64,000 nt of DNA from Trichomonas vaginalis G3 (GCF_026262505.1 NC_067207.1:8338082-8402081), one strand, 5' to 3'; shown: positions 32,662-41,324, counted from the stretch's first letter. Notes: a model not told the origin generated them from the sequence alone. Numbers and translations are program-made.

Positions 32662-34203
32662 ATGTCAAATGAAACAGCGTCTATGAGAGAAATACAACAC
32701 AACCGACAACTCATTATGCAAGCTCTAAATAAGAACACAACAAACTTTTCAAACTACTCTAAGATATCTGAGTCATTGAAAGAAGGAAACTTAAAACTGA
32801 CATTAAACCCAATGACAGATGAGTTTCTATTTCAAGACAAGAAGAACAATACTGTCTGTATAAATCCAACAAAAGGAACTTTAAACGAGAAACCTATAAA
32901 TGAACTTCTTTTGAAAGCAGATGTTGACAACAAAGCTGACAAAGAGTATGTCATTGAAAAAGTTCAAGAAGAACATGACAGAGCAGATGCAACATATGCA
33001 ACGAAAGAACATACTCATCCTGAACTAGCGGACAAAACATATGTTGACAATAAAATGTCAAGTGAAGTGACAAGAGCTGAAAACGAATATTCTAAAAAGA
33101 CTCATATACATACCATTGCAAATATTACAAACTTACAAGAAACCTTAAACAGGAAAAGTGACGTTGGACATACACATTCTATATCTGAAATAACAGACTT
33201 AAACGTTAGCCTTGAAAAGAAAGCTGACAAAACATATGTCAACAGTGAGTTAGAGGAGAAGGTAGATAGGGGTTGTATGGCTAGTGCGTTAGTGAAGAAG
33301 GCAGATAAGGAATATGTGGATGAAAAAGACAATGAAATTAAAGAAAGGGTTGAATGGTATAATGAACGGACATCGAAGATTTTAGAAGGTAAAGCCAATA
33401 CAGGGTGGGTTTCAGGATGTTTAGACCTTAAAGCGGATAAGAACCATACACATACCATTGCAAATATTACAAACTTACAAGAAACCTTAAACAGGAAAAG
33501 TGACGTTGGACATACACACGATTTCTTCGCAACTGTTGGTATAGAAAATATTGAAGGAACGGTTGAAGGAGCTGGTGGGGATGTATTAGATTGGAAACCT
33601 CCTAACTTTCCACAAGGTTTAACATCGGAAGAAGACATAACAACGATGAGATACATTAGATGTAGAAATGTCTATGTCATGGAGGATGAAAAAAAAGTTA
33701 AATTCACTGCTCAAGATTTATATGATAAAAAAGCTGACAAAACAGAGCTTCAAACGTTAAAGACAGAAATACTTCAAACACTATATCCTATAGGTTCTAT
33801 TTACACGTCAATGAACTCTACCAGACCAGAAGTAGTACTTGGTCTCGGAACTTGGACTCAAATAGTCGACAGGTTTTTGTATTGTGCAAACTCTTCAAAG
33901 GAAACAGGCGGAAGTAAAACGATTTCAGGTGAAAACCTACCTGCACACAGTCACTACGTAGATTTAAGTACATCTCAAGCAGGTTGGCATAAGCATAAAT
34001 TTTGGGATTGGCACGCCTTGAAAAAAGGTAAAGGATATGATGTTAAAGACGACGTTCAGTTTGCTATAAATTGTTACTGGAGTGACACTCAGGGAGATGG
34101 AAACCATACACATCGCGTTACAGGATATACACAAACAACGGGACAAAGTAAAGACTACATGCCACCTTACATGACAGTTTACGCATGGTATAGAATTGCT
34201 TAG
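32662..34203 (+). CDS. Phage-like fibre protein with a gp10/collar-type C-terminal domain (Polinton B)
   Basis: The frame codes 513 residues, fully open. Residues 1-90 form a helical base. About 95-330 consist of repeats of the type K-A-D-K-x-Y-V and H-T-H-x-I-x-x-I-T-x-L, which in phage tail fibres fold as a trimeric shaft. One 68-bp DNA block occurs twice without change (starting at 33109 and 33450). The C-terminal 140 residues match the phage gp10/tail-collar type domain: YPIGSIYTSMNST, GLGTWTQI, NLPAHSH, then HTH and the terminal MPPYMTVYAWYRI. Such domains sit at the receptor-binding tip, so this is probably the attachment fibre of the particle. The same tip occurs in Polinton C at 63172. 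Confidence 0.85.
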   Translation: MSNETASMREIQHNRQLIMQALNKNTTNFSNYSKISESLKEGNLKLTLNPMTDEFLFQDKKNNTVCINPTKGTLNEKPINELLLKADVDNKADKEYVIEKVQEEHDRADATYATKEHTHPELADKTYVDNKMSSEVTRAENEYSKKTHIHTIANITNLQETLNRKSDVGHTHSISEITDLNVSLEKKADKTYVNSELEEKVDRGCMASALVKKADKEYVDEKDNEIKERVEWYNERTSKILEGKANTGWVSGCLDLKADKNHTHTIANITNLQETLNRKSDVGHTHDFFATVGIENIEGTVEGAGGDVLDWKPPNFPQGLTSEEDITTMRYIRCRNVYVMEDEKKVKFTAQDLYDKKADKTELQTLKTEILQTLYPIGSIYTSMNSTRPEVVLGLGTWTQIVDRFLYCANSSKETGGSKTISGENLPAHSHYVDLSTSQAGWHKHKFWDWHALKKGKGYDVKDDVQFAINCYWSDTQGDGNHTHRVTGYTQTTGQSKDYMPPYMTVYAWYRIA

Positions 34204-35159
34204 TCGTCATTTTCAACTTCTTTAGCATATTCGTCAGGAGTTGTCTTATATTTGTTAGGAACTGTCTTTGAAAGTATACCACCTTGAACTTTGACAAGTT
34301 TGAAACGAGGTCTGACAATAGTAGTTTTATCTTCTGCTTGCAGTGTGTACATTTTGCCATGTTTGCCTAAAACTTCATAATATTCTCTTGTATACTTTCT
34401 TCTATTTTTACGAACACGAACGTGAGTACCTGTCGAGTTCCCATTGTTGTCATAGTCAATAGTATTTTCATATGGGTCGCGTTTAGGTATTTCTATTTTT
34501 ACTTTGTCGCCTTTCTTAAGTTTGAAGCCTGGCATTCTTTCTTGTTTGTCTCTTTTGACTAAACTATTAAATATATAGTCTTTCTCTAAGTCGGGGTTGT
34601 TTTTCATTTCTTCGGGGGAGTGGTTTCCCAAACCTTTTTGTTTACGGGTATTGTAAATATTTAAAACTTGTCTCATCTTTGCCATGGAGAAATGTCTGTA
34701 TTTGTCGTCATATGACATTTCATTTGCTTCACCACCTTGTGGTTGGTTTAAGTCTCTTAAGATTTTTATACAACTGTCAATGACACCAAGAGCAGAATGG
34801 TTTTGGTCGACAATGAAATATTGGTTTACATTTTTTGAACGCAGATAGTTTTTAATATCGTCTGATTTGAAAGAACTTTCACAGTCAGATGTCAGTTTTG
34901 TTGGATGGTATTTGTCAACGAATATTGTCAAAGCAGTTTTCACATCTAAAATATTTTTGGACTGTAATGGTATGGCTTCACAGTATCTTGTGTTTTGACC
35001 GACAAATATTAGCCAGTATGGAGGTCCATCTTCTCTATACCTCGGAATGTTTTCCAAGATATCCATAAACCAAGCATTTGGTGTTGAACTAAAGATTTTT
35101 ATCATGAGTGCTTTCTTTGTCGCTTTAGAAACATAGGGGTCCTTGTTTGGATTCGTCAT
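34200..35159 (-). CDS. Retroviral-type (rve) integrase (Polinton B)
   Basis: The frame codes 319 residues, open throughout. The RNase H-like core has the first acid in WFMDILENI and the second in KLTSDCESSF, followed by a conserved helix with NHSALGVID in the position of the third acid. A C-terminal SH3-like region (KLKKGDKVKIEIP) and a chromodomain-like tail with KYTREYYEVL follow, as in other Polinton integrases. The enzyme inserts the element and makes the short target duplication seen here. It converges on the fibre gene, overlapping its stop codon by four bases. Confidence 0.9.
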   Translation of the reverse strand: MTNPNKDPYVSKATKKALMIKIFSSTPNAWFMDILENIPRYREDGPPYWLIFVGQNTRYCEAIPLQSKNILDVKTALTIFVDKYHPTKLTSDCESSFKSDDIKNYLRSKNVNQYFIVDQNHSALGVIDSCIKILRDLNQPQGGEANEMSYDDKYRHFSMAKMRQVLNIYNTRKQKGLGNHSPEEMKNNPDLEKDYIFNSLVKRDKQERMPGFKLKKGDKVKIEIPKRDPYENTIDYDNNGNSTGTHVRVRKNRRKYTREYYEVLGKHGKMYTLQAEDKTTIVRPRFKLVKVQGGILSKTVPNKYKTTPDEYAKEVENDD

Positions 35160-35174
35160 TTTTATCCTATAAGA

Positions 35175-35577
35175 AATGGGTTTATTTGGCGCATTAGCAG
35201 GAGTTGCATCCAGATTTTTGCCCGCAGTGGGAACAATAGCCAGAGGTGTATTTGGAGTTGGAAGGAAGATTTGAGTACATTAGGTATACTTAAAGAGAAA
35301 GCAAACCTATTTAACAAACTGTACAGAAAGGTTGGGATGTAGCACGAGATGCAACAAATCTTATTCCAAATCCTGAAACAAGAGGAAAAGTTCAAGGATG
35401 GATGGACAATGTAGGAAGACAAGCAGGAAACTATTAAACAAAGCAAATGACTACTATAACCAAGCAGGACACTATATGGACCAAGGTGAAAGATTCTTTA
35501 ACAGAGGATATAACCATGCACAACAATGGGTAAACAATAACCAACCTCAACCACCTCAAACTTGGGGAATGTAAAGT
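35175..35577 (+). pseudogene. Small amphipathic/low-complexity structural gene, broken (Polinton B)
   Basis: The plus strand starts MGLFGALAGVASRFLPAVG, a hydrophobic amphipathic segment, and ends in a glutamine/asparagine/proline-rich region. It has the same general style as the gene at 31547. The body is broken, with about two breaks. Function is unknown. An ATG-proximal T-rich leader lies in the gap to the integrase start. Confidence 0.4.
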
Positions 35578-35593
35578 TTTTTACTGAGATGAA

Positions 35594-35749
35594 ATGAACA
35601 ATACAGCATTGAGACAAATGGGTTCAAGATGGATTTGTCGACTTCCAGCAGTTACACCACCACGTGTTTGTCAAGTTCCCTATACCTCAGGAAGTTTTAG
35701 ACGACGACTTAAAAAACAACAACAACCAGTTGAAAACAAACCAAACTAA
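35594..35749 (+). CDS. Small basic protein, 51 residues (Polinton B)
   Basis: This is a complete short frame preceded by TTTTTTACTGAGATGAA, the same leader as the gene at 35769. The peptide is basic with a proline centre (LPAVTPPRVCQVP) and an arginine/lysine-rich stretch (FRRRLKKQQQ). The shared leader is the main reason to accept it as a gene. A core or DNA-packing peptide is possible. Confidence 0.5.
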   Translation: MNNTALRQMGSRWICRLPAVTPPRVCQVPYTSGSFRRRLKKQQQPVENKPN

Positions 35750-35768
35750 AATTTTTTACTGAGATGAA

Positions 35769-36353
35769 ATGACCGAAGAAGTTGAAACGGTAGATTTGAC
35801 ACCACAAACAAAAAGTTCAGAACCATTGTCAAAACCTGTCAAAGAACTTACAGATGAAGAGAAAAATTCAATAATAGAAAGTGCCAGGTCTGGAAATACA
35901 AACCCTAACTATAAAGTCACTTTTCATAGAAATGGAACGGCTAGTATCTCAAAAAAGAAACAAACTCTCACAAATAAAATATTGAAGTCTGAAGGAGTTT
36001 ATGAGACAACAGATGGAAAAGTTTACTTCACTGACCAACAGTTCATTATAGAACATCTCATTGACTTAGAGTCGAAATATTCTAAACTTTACAACAAACA
36101 CAAAAAGTTGAAAGGAAAACAAAAACAAATGGCATATGATATTTACGAAGATGTTGACGACACAACCATACCTGCAAGTGAGGTAAAGTCAAAGGAACCG
36201 AAAAGTGACGAAAAACAGATAGAAGAAGGTGAGCCAAAAACTGAAGATAAACCAAAACCAAAGTTTAGTTTCCAAACTAAACCAAGTCAACCTTCATTAG
36301 CTGGTATGGGTTGGCGTCAAAGACTTCTGGTAGCAGGAGGTTATGTAAAGTAA
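35769..36353 (+). CDS. Accessory protein of the DGK-signature family (Polinton B)
   Basis: The frame codes 194 residues and is open. It has an S-I-I-x-x-A-R helix near residue 38, YKVTFHRNGTASISKKKQ, then a second TTDGKVYFTDQQF segment and a coiled coil (ESKYSKLYNKHKKLKGKQ). The tail is acidic and low in complexity and ends in WRQRLLVAGGYVK. The first part matches the Polinton A gene at 1614 in layout. It uses the TTACTGAGATGAA leader of the preceding gene. Function is unknown. Confidence 0.55.
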   Translation: MTEEVETVDLTPQTKSSEPLSKPVKELTDEEKNSIIESARSGNTNPNYKVTFHRNGTASISKKKQTLTNKILKSEGVYETTDGKVYFTDQQFIIEHLIDLESKYSKLYNKHKKLKGKQKQMAYDIYEDVDDTTIPASEVKSKEPKSDEKQIEEGEPKTEDKPKPKFSFQTKPSQPSLAGMGWRQRLLVAGGYVK

Positions 36354-36402
36354 AAGAAAAAAATATTTTTAAAACAGTATATTTTTTTATTTTTATTTGA
36401 AC

Positions 36403-36478
36403 TGTACGCTGAGTTTGTTGGAAAAGACCGTTGGGAACTTGTTTGTTAGACGATGAAATATGAAATGGCATACCATTT
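36403..36478 (+). pseudogene. Short remnant of the HNH endonuclease gene
   Basis: These 76 bases match the first part and the last part of the HNH gene that begins 46 bases downstream. It is a leftover copy and codes nothing. Confidence 0.75.
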
Positions 36479-36523
36479 AAAACAACATATTTTTAAAAAA
36501 ATATTTTTTTTATTTTATTTGAA

Positions 36524-37108
36524 ATGTACGCTGAGTTTGTTGGAACAGACTGTTGGGAAACTTGTTTGTTAGATGAGAAATATGAAATTCACTGTTGTGA
36601 GTCATTTGAAGTCAGAAACAAAAAGACAAAAAGAGTTTTAAGCGGATGGGAGGGAAATGACGGATATGCTCTTATGAAGATGAGTGGAAAAAACTATTTT
36701 AAACATGTTGTCATTGCAACTCATTTTATACCGAACCCTAACAATTTACCTTTTGTAGACCATATAAACCGTATAAGAAGCGACAATAGACTTGAAAACT
36801 TACGTTGGGTCACTTGTTCTGAAAACAATAAGAACAGAGGCAAATTTGGAGATATTGTATTCGAATTTGTCGACGAACTAGAAGATGAAGCAATTGAAAT
36901 TACAGACTATGGCAAGCATACGTTTGAGTTTTACTACTATAGCGAAGAACAAGACTCTTTCTACTTTTATACCGGCGTAAACTATAGGAAATTACAAGTA
37001 TGTTTTACTAAGGCAGGCTATGCTTATGTAAACACTAGAGATACAGATGGAAAAAACGTTCAAATACTTCTTAACAAATTCAAGAAGCTATATGGCATAC
37101 CATTTTAA
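36524..37108 (+). CDS. HNH homing-type endonuclease, copy 1 (Polinton B)
   Basis: The 194-residue frame is open. The core FVDHINRIRSDNRLENLRW (77-95) followed by N-N-K-N is the HNH_3 pattern of free-standing homing endonucleases in phages and large DNA viruses: histidine 80, asparagines 88 and 92. An N-terminal NUMOD4-like start (SFEVRNKKTKRVLSG) precedes it. The protein would nick or cut a specific DNA site and promote copying of its own gene. A nearly identical gene lies 8 kb away in inverted orientation (45252-45836). It sits among structural genes, where a mobile intruder would be expected. Confidence 0.9.
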   Translation: MYAEFVGTDCWETCLLDEKYEIHCCESFEVRNKKTKRVLSGWEGNDGYALMKMSGKNYFKHVVIATHFIPNPNNLPFVDHINRIRSDNRLENLRWVTCSENNKNRGKFGDIVFEFVDELEDEAIEITDYGKHTFEFYYYSEEQDSFYFYTGVNYRKLQVCFTKAGYAYVNTRDTDGKNVQILLNKFKKLYGIPF

Positions 37109-37145
37109 AACGTTTTTTAAAACAATATATTTTTACATATATTAA

Positions 37146-37995
37146 ATGTTTCAGGTTGAAAAACAAAGAACAAAAGTAGCAGATACAAAACCGTTAGACT
37201 ATATCTTTACAAATGCTGGTAGGGCAATATCAGATGAAGAAATTTCATCCCGTACTTACAGGTTTGACTATCCAATTCGTTGGCTTCAAAGTCCTTCAGA
37301 TGCAAAGGCAATAGGATTTAGAAGAGTTTTGTTTTCAAAAAGAACGAACGCTTTTATGTTCGCAGTATATTTTCATGGGCAGTATAGAGGTTCTGATGGT
37401 CTAATAGACAAATTTGATGAAATGAGAATCTTTACAATTCGTTCAGACGAAAACCTTGAGAAGACTCTAAATGACTTTCAAACTCAAATGAACAAATATT
37501 ATTGGGAATTGCAAGAAAAATACGACTCTTTACTAAATGGAACATACTATCTGAAACTAGAATATGACAAGATGAACTCCACAGTTTCATTTCATAGGAT
37601 TGAAAATAACCCTCCAAGAGATACACAGTTTTTATTTTGGGAAGTAGACAAACGTTCTTGGGCACAATTTCTTCGGTTACTAAACCAGAACGAACCATTG
37701 CCACCTGACGGTCCGTTTAAATTTATACGCCCACCAACAGATTTGACAGTTTATAGAAACGTGTTTGACCCTCAAAATGTTATGTGTCATGCAAGTTTCA
37801 GTTCAAGCAACAATAGTTTTCTTTGTATCGGTAAGGACTTTTATGACTTTGCTTCTAAATTCTACGAACCACCTAGTAACAGTTTTCTCTGACTTTCAAG
37901 TTTGGTTCACAACAAATGGTGTGCAGCATATAATACCATTGTACTATGACTTTTATCTCGAATTGTCTTTCATATACAACTACGGAAAGTGCTGA
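37146..37995 (+). pseudogene. Penton-like minor capsid protein candidate 2 (Polinton B)
   Basis: This is a paralogue of the gene at 31794-32643. Shared segments are FDYPIRWLQSPSDAKAIGFRR near residue 40, the FDPQNVMCHASFSSSNNSFLC region and the final SDFQVWFTTNGVQHIIPLYY. The body codes about 283 residues and has one break. Two penton-like genes in one element suggest either gene duplication or two vertex proteins with different partners. Confidence 0.5.
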
Positions 37996-38020
37996 AAAAG
38001 TATTGAAAAATATATTTTAG

Positions 38021-38085
38021 GGTAGATGGTTATATCTAACCTCTTTTCTAACCTCTTTTCTACCCTCTTGAATTTTCATGAATTT
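38021..38085. repeat. Divergent copy of the TAACxxxTTTTCTAAC repeat family
   Basis: The segment reads AACCTCTTTTCTAACCTC and so on, a variant of the AGATCT palindrome repeat that is common near the ends of Polinton B. It lies between the penton-like gene and the tRNA-like sequence. Confidence 0.55.
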
Positions 38086-38185
38086 CCTTAAGATAGAAAA
38101 AAATATATTTTAGTTTTATTTTTTTTAAGTTTGGTCATCCTTCACTGTATGACAAATATACTATATTTTACTTAAAAATATGCAA

Positions 38186-38260
38186 GCGGCTCATAGCTCA
38201 GTGGTATGGGCTACCTCGCTACAGACGTCGAAGACCTCGGTTCAAATCCCGATTCGCGCA
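38186..38260 (+). tRNA. tRNA-like sequence with Pol III boxes (degenerate)
   Basis: A good A box (TAGCTCAGTGG) and B box (GGTTCAAATCC) stand at tRNA-like spacing, and a T6 run, the usual Pol III stop signal, follows at 38263-38268. The whole is 75 bases. The D arm pairs (GCTC/GGGC), but the acceptor, anticodon and T stems pair poorly, so I cannot name an anticodon. It could be a decayed tRNA copy, a tRNA-like Pol III transcript or a tRNA-derived SINE-like head. Confidence 0.4.
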
Positions 38261-38296
38261 GGTTTTTTCCTTTTATGCAGTGAAATTTCATGTACA

Positions 38297-38418
38297 TAGG
38301 TTACTTTGGTGTTAGACCCTAGTGAAGAAAATAGAACGATATAAGTTTACATTTGTAAGGTTACTTTGGTGTTAGACCCTAGTGAAGAAAATAGAACGAT
38401 AGGAGTTTACATTTGTAA
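38297..38418 (+). repeat. 60-bp direct repeat, two copies
   Basis: The unit GGTTACTTTGGTGTTAGACC... is repeated once immediately with one or two differences. It lies just downstream of the tRNA-like sequence and before the hairpin-bounded array. Confidence 0.85.
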
Positions 38419-38426
38419 AGTTGGAC

Positions 38427-38698
38427 GATAAAAATCTCTGCTACTAGCAGTACTGCTACTGTCAGTAAAAGTACTGCTACTGTCAGAAAAAGTACTGCTA
38501 CTGTCAGTAAAAGTACTGCTACTGTCAGTAAAAGTACTGCTAGTTGCAGTAAAAAGGAAAATTTGAGAGGGTTTTCGACGATAAAGTACTGCTACTGTCA
38601 GTAAAAGTACTGCTACTGTCAGTAAAAGTACTGCTACTGTCAGTAAAAGTACTGCTACTGTCAGTAGCAGTACTGCTAGTAGCAGAGATTTTTATCGT
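38427..38698. repeat. 21-bp tandem array bounded by perfect inverted ends
   Basis: The unit is about AGTACTGCTACTGTCAGTAAA, repeated some ten times. The first and last 36 bases are inverted copies of each other (beginning CGATAAAAATCTCTGCTACT). The unit itself is partly palindromic (AGTACT). The array is followed by a conserved tail, ACGAATGTCCGACGTCCCAC, that recurs after two other arrays. Confidence 0.85.
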
Positions 38699-38743
38699 TG
38701 TGGTCCGACGGTTAAGCCACAAACGAATGTCCGACGTCCCACC

Positions 38744-38778
38744 AAAAAATATTTTTTATTTTTATTGTAAGAACTGAA
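38744..38778 (+). promoter_or_regulatory. Shared leader of the KilA-N gene block, copy 1
   Basis: An AT-only run ending TTATTTTTATTGTAAGAAC lies just before the ATG. Nearly the same sequence precedes the genes at 40114, 41365 and 42068. Confidence 0.6.
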
Positions 38779-39441
38779 ATGACAGTCGAAGCAAAAACGT
38801 TCACGAACAAATCTAATGGCGAAACATTCACAAAAGGCACTTACAACGGTATTGAAGTCTTACGTAGAGACAAGGATGGTTATATAAATGCAACAAAGAT
38901 ATGTCAGCAGTTTAGGAAAGACTTTAGAAGGTTGTTGGAAAATAAGTCCTGGGAAGAGTATTTTAAGGCATTTTGTGAAGAATATACCAACCCGCGGAAT
39001 TCCGCGGGTTGCTTTTTATACACAGTTCATGCAGGAATTCCTGATGAAATCAAACAGGTTAGAGGAACGTATGTAGACCCAAGACTTGTAAACTATATAG
39101 CAATGTGGGCTTCTCCAAAATATTGTATAGCAGTTGGAAAAATTATGGACTCCATAGACAAGAAAGTTCATGAGAAGTTAGATGAAGAAGAACTTGAAGA
39201 TACAGTAGAGAATGCAAAACCTTTGTTCGAACAAGAAGTTAGAAAAATGCATGAAAAACAAATAGAACATGAACGTGAGATATGTTCTGGTTATAGAGAT
39301 TCTCCATACGAACTAGACCAATGGGAACAAGAAGATTTAAAGAGAGAATTTAGAGAATATGAACTCGCTAAAATTTCATTAGAAGCTGCAGAAAAGAAGT
39401 TAAAAGCTTGGGGTTGTTTTGTACAAAAATATTGTGAGTAA
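38779..39441 (+). CDS. KilA-N domain protein 1 (Polinton B)
   Basis: The frame codes 220 residues. The KilA-N fold is seen at about residues 18-120: GTYNGIEVLRRDKDGYINATKIC, then FRRLLENKSWEEYF, then a region ending GTYVDPRLVNYIAMWASPKY. KilA-N is a DNA-binding domain of phages and large DNA viruses. A coiled coil rich in E, K and L follows. A perfect 22-base GC-rich palindrome (38989-39010) lies in frame in the middle of the domain. Its leader is shared with the three next genes, so they may be co-regulated. It is probably a regulator of element or host genes. Confidence 0.85.
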   Translation: MTVEAKTFTNKSNGETFTKGTYNGIEVLRRDKDGYINATKICQQFRKDFRRLLENKSWEEYFKAFCEEYTNPRNSAGCFLYTVHAGIPDEIKQVRGTYVDPRLVNYIAMWASPKYCIAVGKIMDSIDKKVHEKLDEEELEDTVENAKPLFEQEVRKMHEKQIEHEREICSGYRDSPYELDQWEQEDLKREFREYELAKISLEAAEKKLKAWGCFVQKYCE

Positions 39442-39473
39442 ATGAACCATTTTTTTCGACAAAAATATAATTT

Positions 39474-40030
39474 AGGGTAGAAGGTTAGATCTAACACGTT
39501 TTCTAACACGTTTTCTAACATCGTAGAAAACTCATGAAATTTACACCAAAAATATATTTTATGTTAGAATGTTAGATCTAACATGTTTTCTAACATGTTT
39601 TCTAACATGGTCTAAAACTCTTGAATTTTTATGAAATTTACACCAAAAATATATTTTAGGGTAGAAGGTTAGATCTAACCTGTTTTCTAACCTGTTTTCT
39701 AACATCGTAGAAAACTCTTGAAATTTCATGAATGGCTCGATGTTGTCCATTGTTCTGTTTCAGAACTAGTCTTGTACTGTTTCAGAACAATATTTGTACT
39801 GTTTCAGAACAATATTTGTACTGTTTCAAGACAATATTTGTACTGTTTCAGAACAATATTTGTACTGTTTCAGAACAATATTTGTACTGTTTCAAGACAA
39901 TATTTGTACTGTTTCAGAACAATATTTGTACTGTTTCAAGACAATGTCCGACGTACCACCAAAAAATATATTTTATGTTAGCATGTTAGATCTAACACGT
40001 TTTCTAACATCGTAGAAAACTCTCGAAATT
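39474..40030. repeat. Four AGATCT-palindrome repeat units around a 22-bp tandem array
   Basis: Units with GTTAGATCTAAC followed by two or three TTTTCTAAC words and a conserved GTAGAAAACTC lie at about 39478-39540, 39561-39625, 39660-39722 and 39976-40030. Between the third and fourth is an array of eight 22-bp units (TACTGTTTCAGAACAATATT...) at 39775-39947, which ends in ATGTCCGACGTACCACC. The array gives long but meaningless open frames in all three frames. Confidence 0.85.
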
Positions 40031-40079
40031 CATGAATTTTGACACTTTCACAAAAAACATAAAAATAAAGTTAGTTTTT

Positions 40080-40113
40080 TTAAAAAAATATTTTTTATTT
40101 TTATTGTAAGAAC
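40080..40113 (+). promoter_or_regulatory. Shared leader of the KilA-N gene block, copy 2
   Basis: An AT run ending TTATTTTTATTGTAAGAAC is followed directly by ATG. Confidence 0.6.
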
Positions 40114-40917
40114 ATGTTAGCAACTACAGCACCAAACTCGTTAGTCATGAATCCTACGTCAATGTTAGTAGAAATGAAAAGCTTCATTCCTTCTTCATAT
40201 ACTTTCGAAACAGAAATCCAGAAGATAAAGCAGGAACTTTTAACAAGTACTTTGGACTGTTGTGCGAAAGATGAACAAAATGAACAGTATCTTTACGACA
40301 TGCAGGACATTATTGACCATCTACCTAAACTTCCTGAAATCCAACAGCAAAAACTCACTATTCCAGAATTCGATGAAATAGAAGTCAAAGCAACCGACTC
40401 AGTAGAAATAAAGAAGTTCATACGAAAGGTAAACTATGAGTTTCTAGGATTTCATTGCAACCACAAAGTCATGGACAAAGATTGCGATATGGTATATAAG
40501 AACATCTCTGACATATATAAATCCGGGGAGTTTAAGACCTACGACAACTTTGTTTCGTTAGTTGCTGAATGTGTATGGCAGATAAGAGATAAAGATAGAA
40601 GAGGTAAGATATGGAATGAACAGATAAAACCCGCTATGTTTGAGTTAAAGAAAACCATTGACGCCTTAGTCATACTAGCAGGTAAGGTTTCAGAATATAA
40701 CGCAAAAATGAACCCGCAATGTTCTAAATGTAAAGCAGCAATGAGGAAATATAACTACTCCGTCAAAGAGATAGAACGTATGAGAAACGACTATGCAGAC
40801 TTAAAGAAAGAAGCAGAAAAGCCAGCAGAAGATAAAATGGACATGTTAGCATTTCTGAACAAAAACTATCCAACTGCAGAAGATTTCCTTCTATCTGATG
40901 TCAAGAAAGAAGTATAA
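40114..40917 (+). CDS. Hypothetical protein with a CxxC motif and coiled coil (Polinton B)
   Basis: The 267-residue frame is open. The N-terminal half is mostly helical. A C-S-K-C-K pair (about residue 205) may bind metal together with other cysteines upstream. The C-terminal part is a coiled coil (MRNDYADLKKEAEKPAED). I recognise no family. It shares its leader with the KilA-N genes, so it probably belongs to the same expression class. Confidence 0.55.
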   Translation: MLATTAPNSLVMNPTSMLVEMKSFIPSSYTFETEIQKIKQELLTSTLDCCAKDEQNEQYLYDMQDIIDHLPKLPEIQQQKLTIPEFDEIEVKATDSVEIKKFIRKVNYEFLGFHCNHKVMDKDCDMVYKNISDIYKSGEFKTYDNFVSLVAECVWQIRDKDRRGKIWNEQIKPAMFELKKTIDALVILAGKVSEYNAKMNPQCSKCKAAMRKYNYSVKEIERMRNDYADLKKEAEKPAEDKMDMLAFLNKNYPTAEDFLLSDVKKEV

Positions 40918-41029
40918 AGAAACTTTCGGTATCGTTAAAACATTCGATGTACTGACAGAAGAAATAGAAGCTACAAAATTGTTTAGAGTCATGAACCATC
41001 GCAACATATACCATGTAAAACGCTTGTAA
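40898..41029 (+). CDS. Small ORF, 43 residues, overlapping the previous gene (Polinton B)
   Basis: The frame starts at an ATG inside the last codons of the 40114 gene. It codes MSRKKYKETFGIVKTFDVLT and a basic tail (HRNIYHVKRL). The sequence has normal protein composition, unlike the surrounding repeats. It may be translated by reinitiation or may be an ancient extension of the upstream gene. Evidence is weak. Confidence 0.35.
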   Translation: MSRKKYKETFGIVKTFDVLTEEIEATKLFRVMNHRNIYHVKRL

Positions 41030-41034
41030 ATAGT

Positions 41035-41200
41035 TATGTTAGAAAACGTGTTAGAAAACATGTTAGATCTAACATTCTAACATAAACATTATTTTTACTG
41101 AATTCCGTATGAAATTTCATGAGTTTTGTGTGTTTTAGACCATGTTAGAAAACGTGTTAGAAAACATGTTAGATCTAACATTCTAACATAAACATTATTT
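41035..41200. repeat. Two AGATCT-palindrome repeat units, reversed orientation
   Basis: Units at about 41038-41095 and 41142-41200 read ATGTTAGATCTAACATTCTAAC after two GTTAGAAAA words, that is, the reverse complement of the units at 39474-40030. The rest up to 41364 is AT-rich leader. Confidence 0.8.
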
Positions 41201-41324
41201 TTGTCGAAAAATGACCAAATTTCATGAATTTCCTCATATGTTTGCTACCCGAGGAAAACCGAGGGTAGAGATTCCGTATGAAAATCATGAATTTCCTTAA
41301 GATAGAAAAAATAAAGTTAGTTTT

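Noticed and set aside
38186-38260. A functional tRNA with a definable anticodon
   Set aside because: Acceptor, anticodon and T stems do not pair well; kept only as a tRNA-like sequence.
39718-40015. Long open frames in all three forward frames
   Set aside because: They come from the 22-bp tandem array, whose unit lacks stops in each frame; the protein is a pure repeat with no start context.
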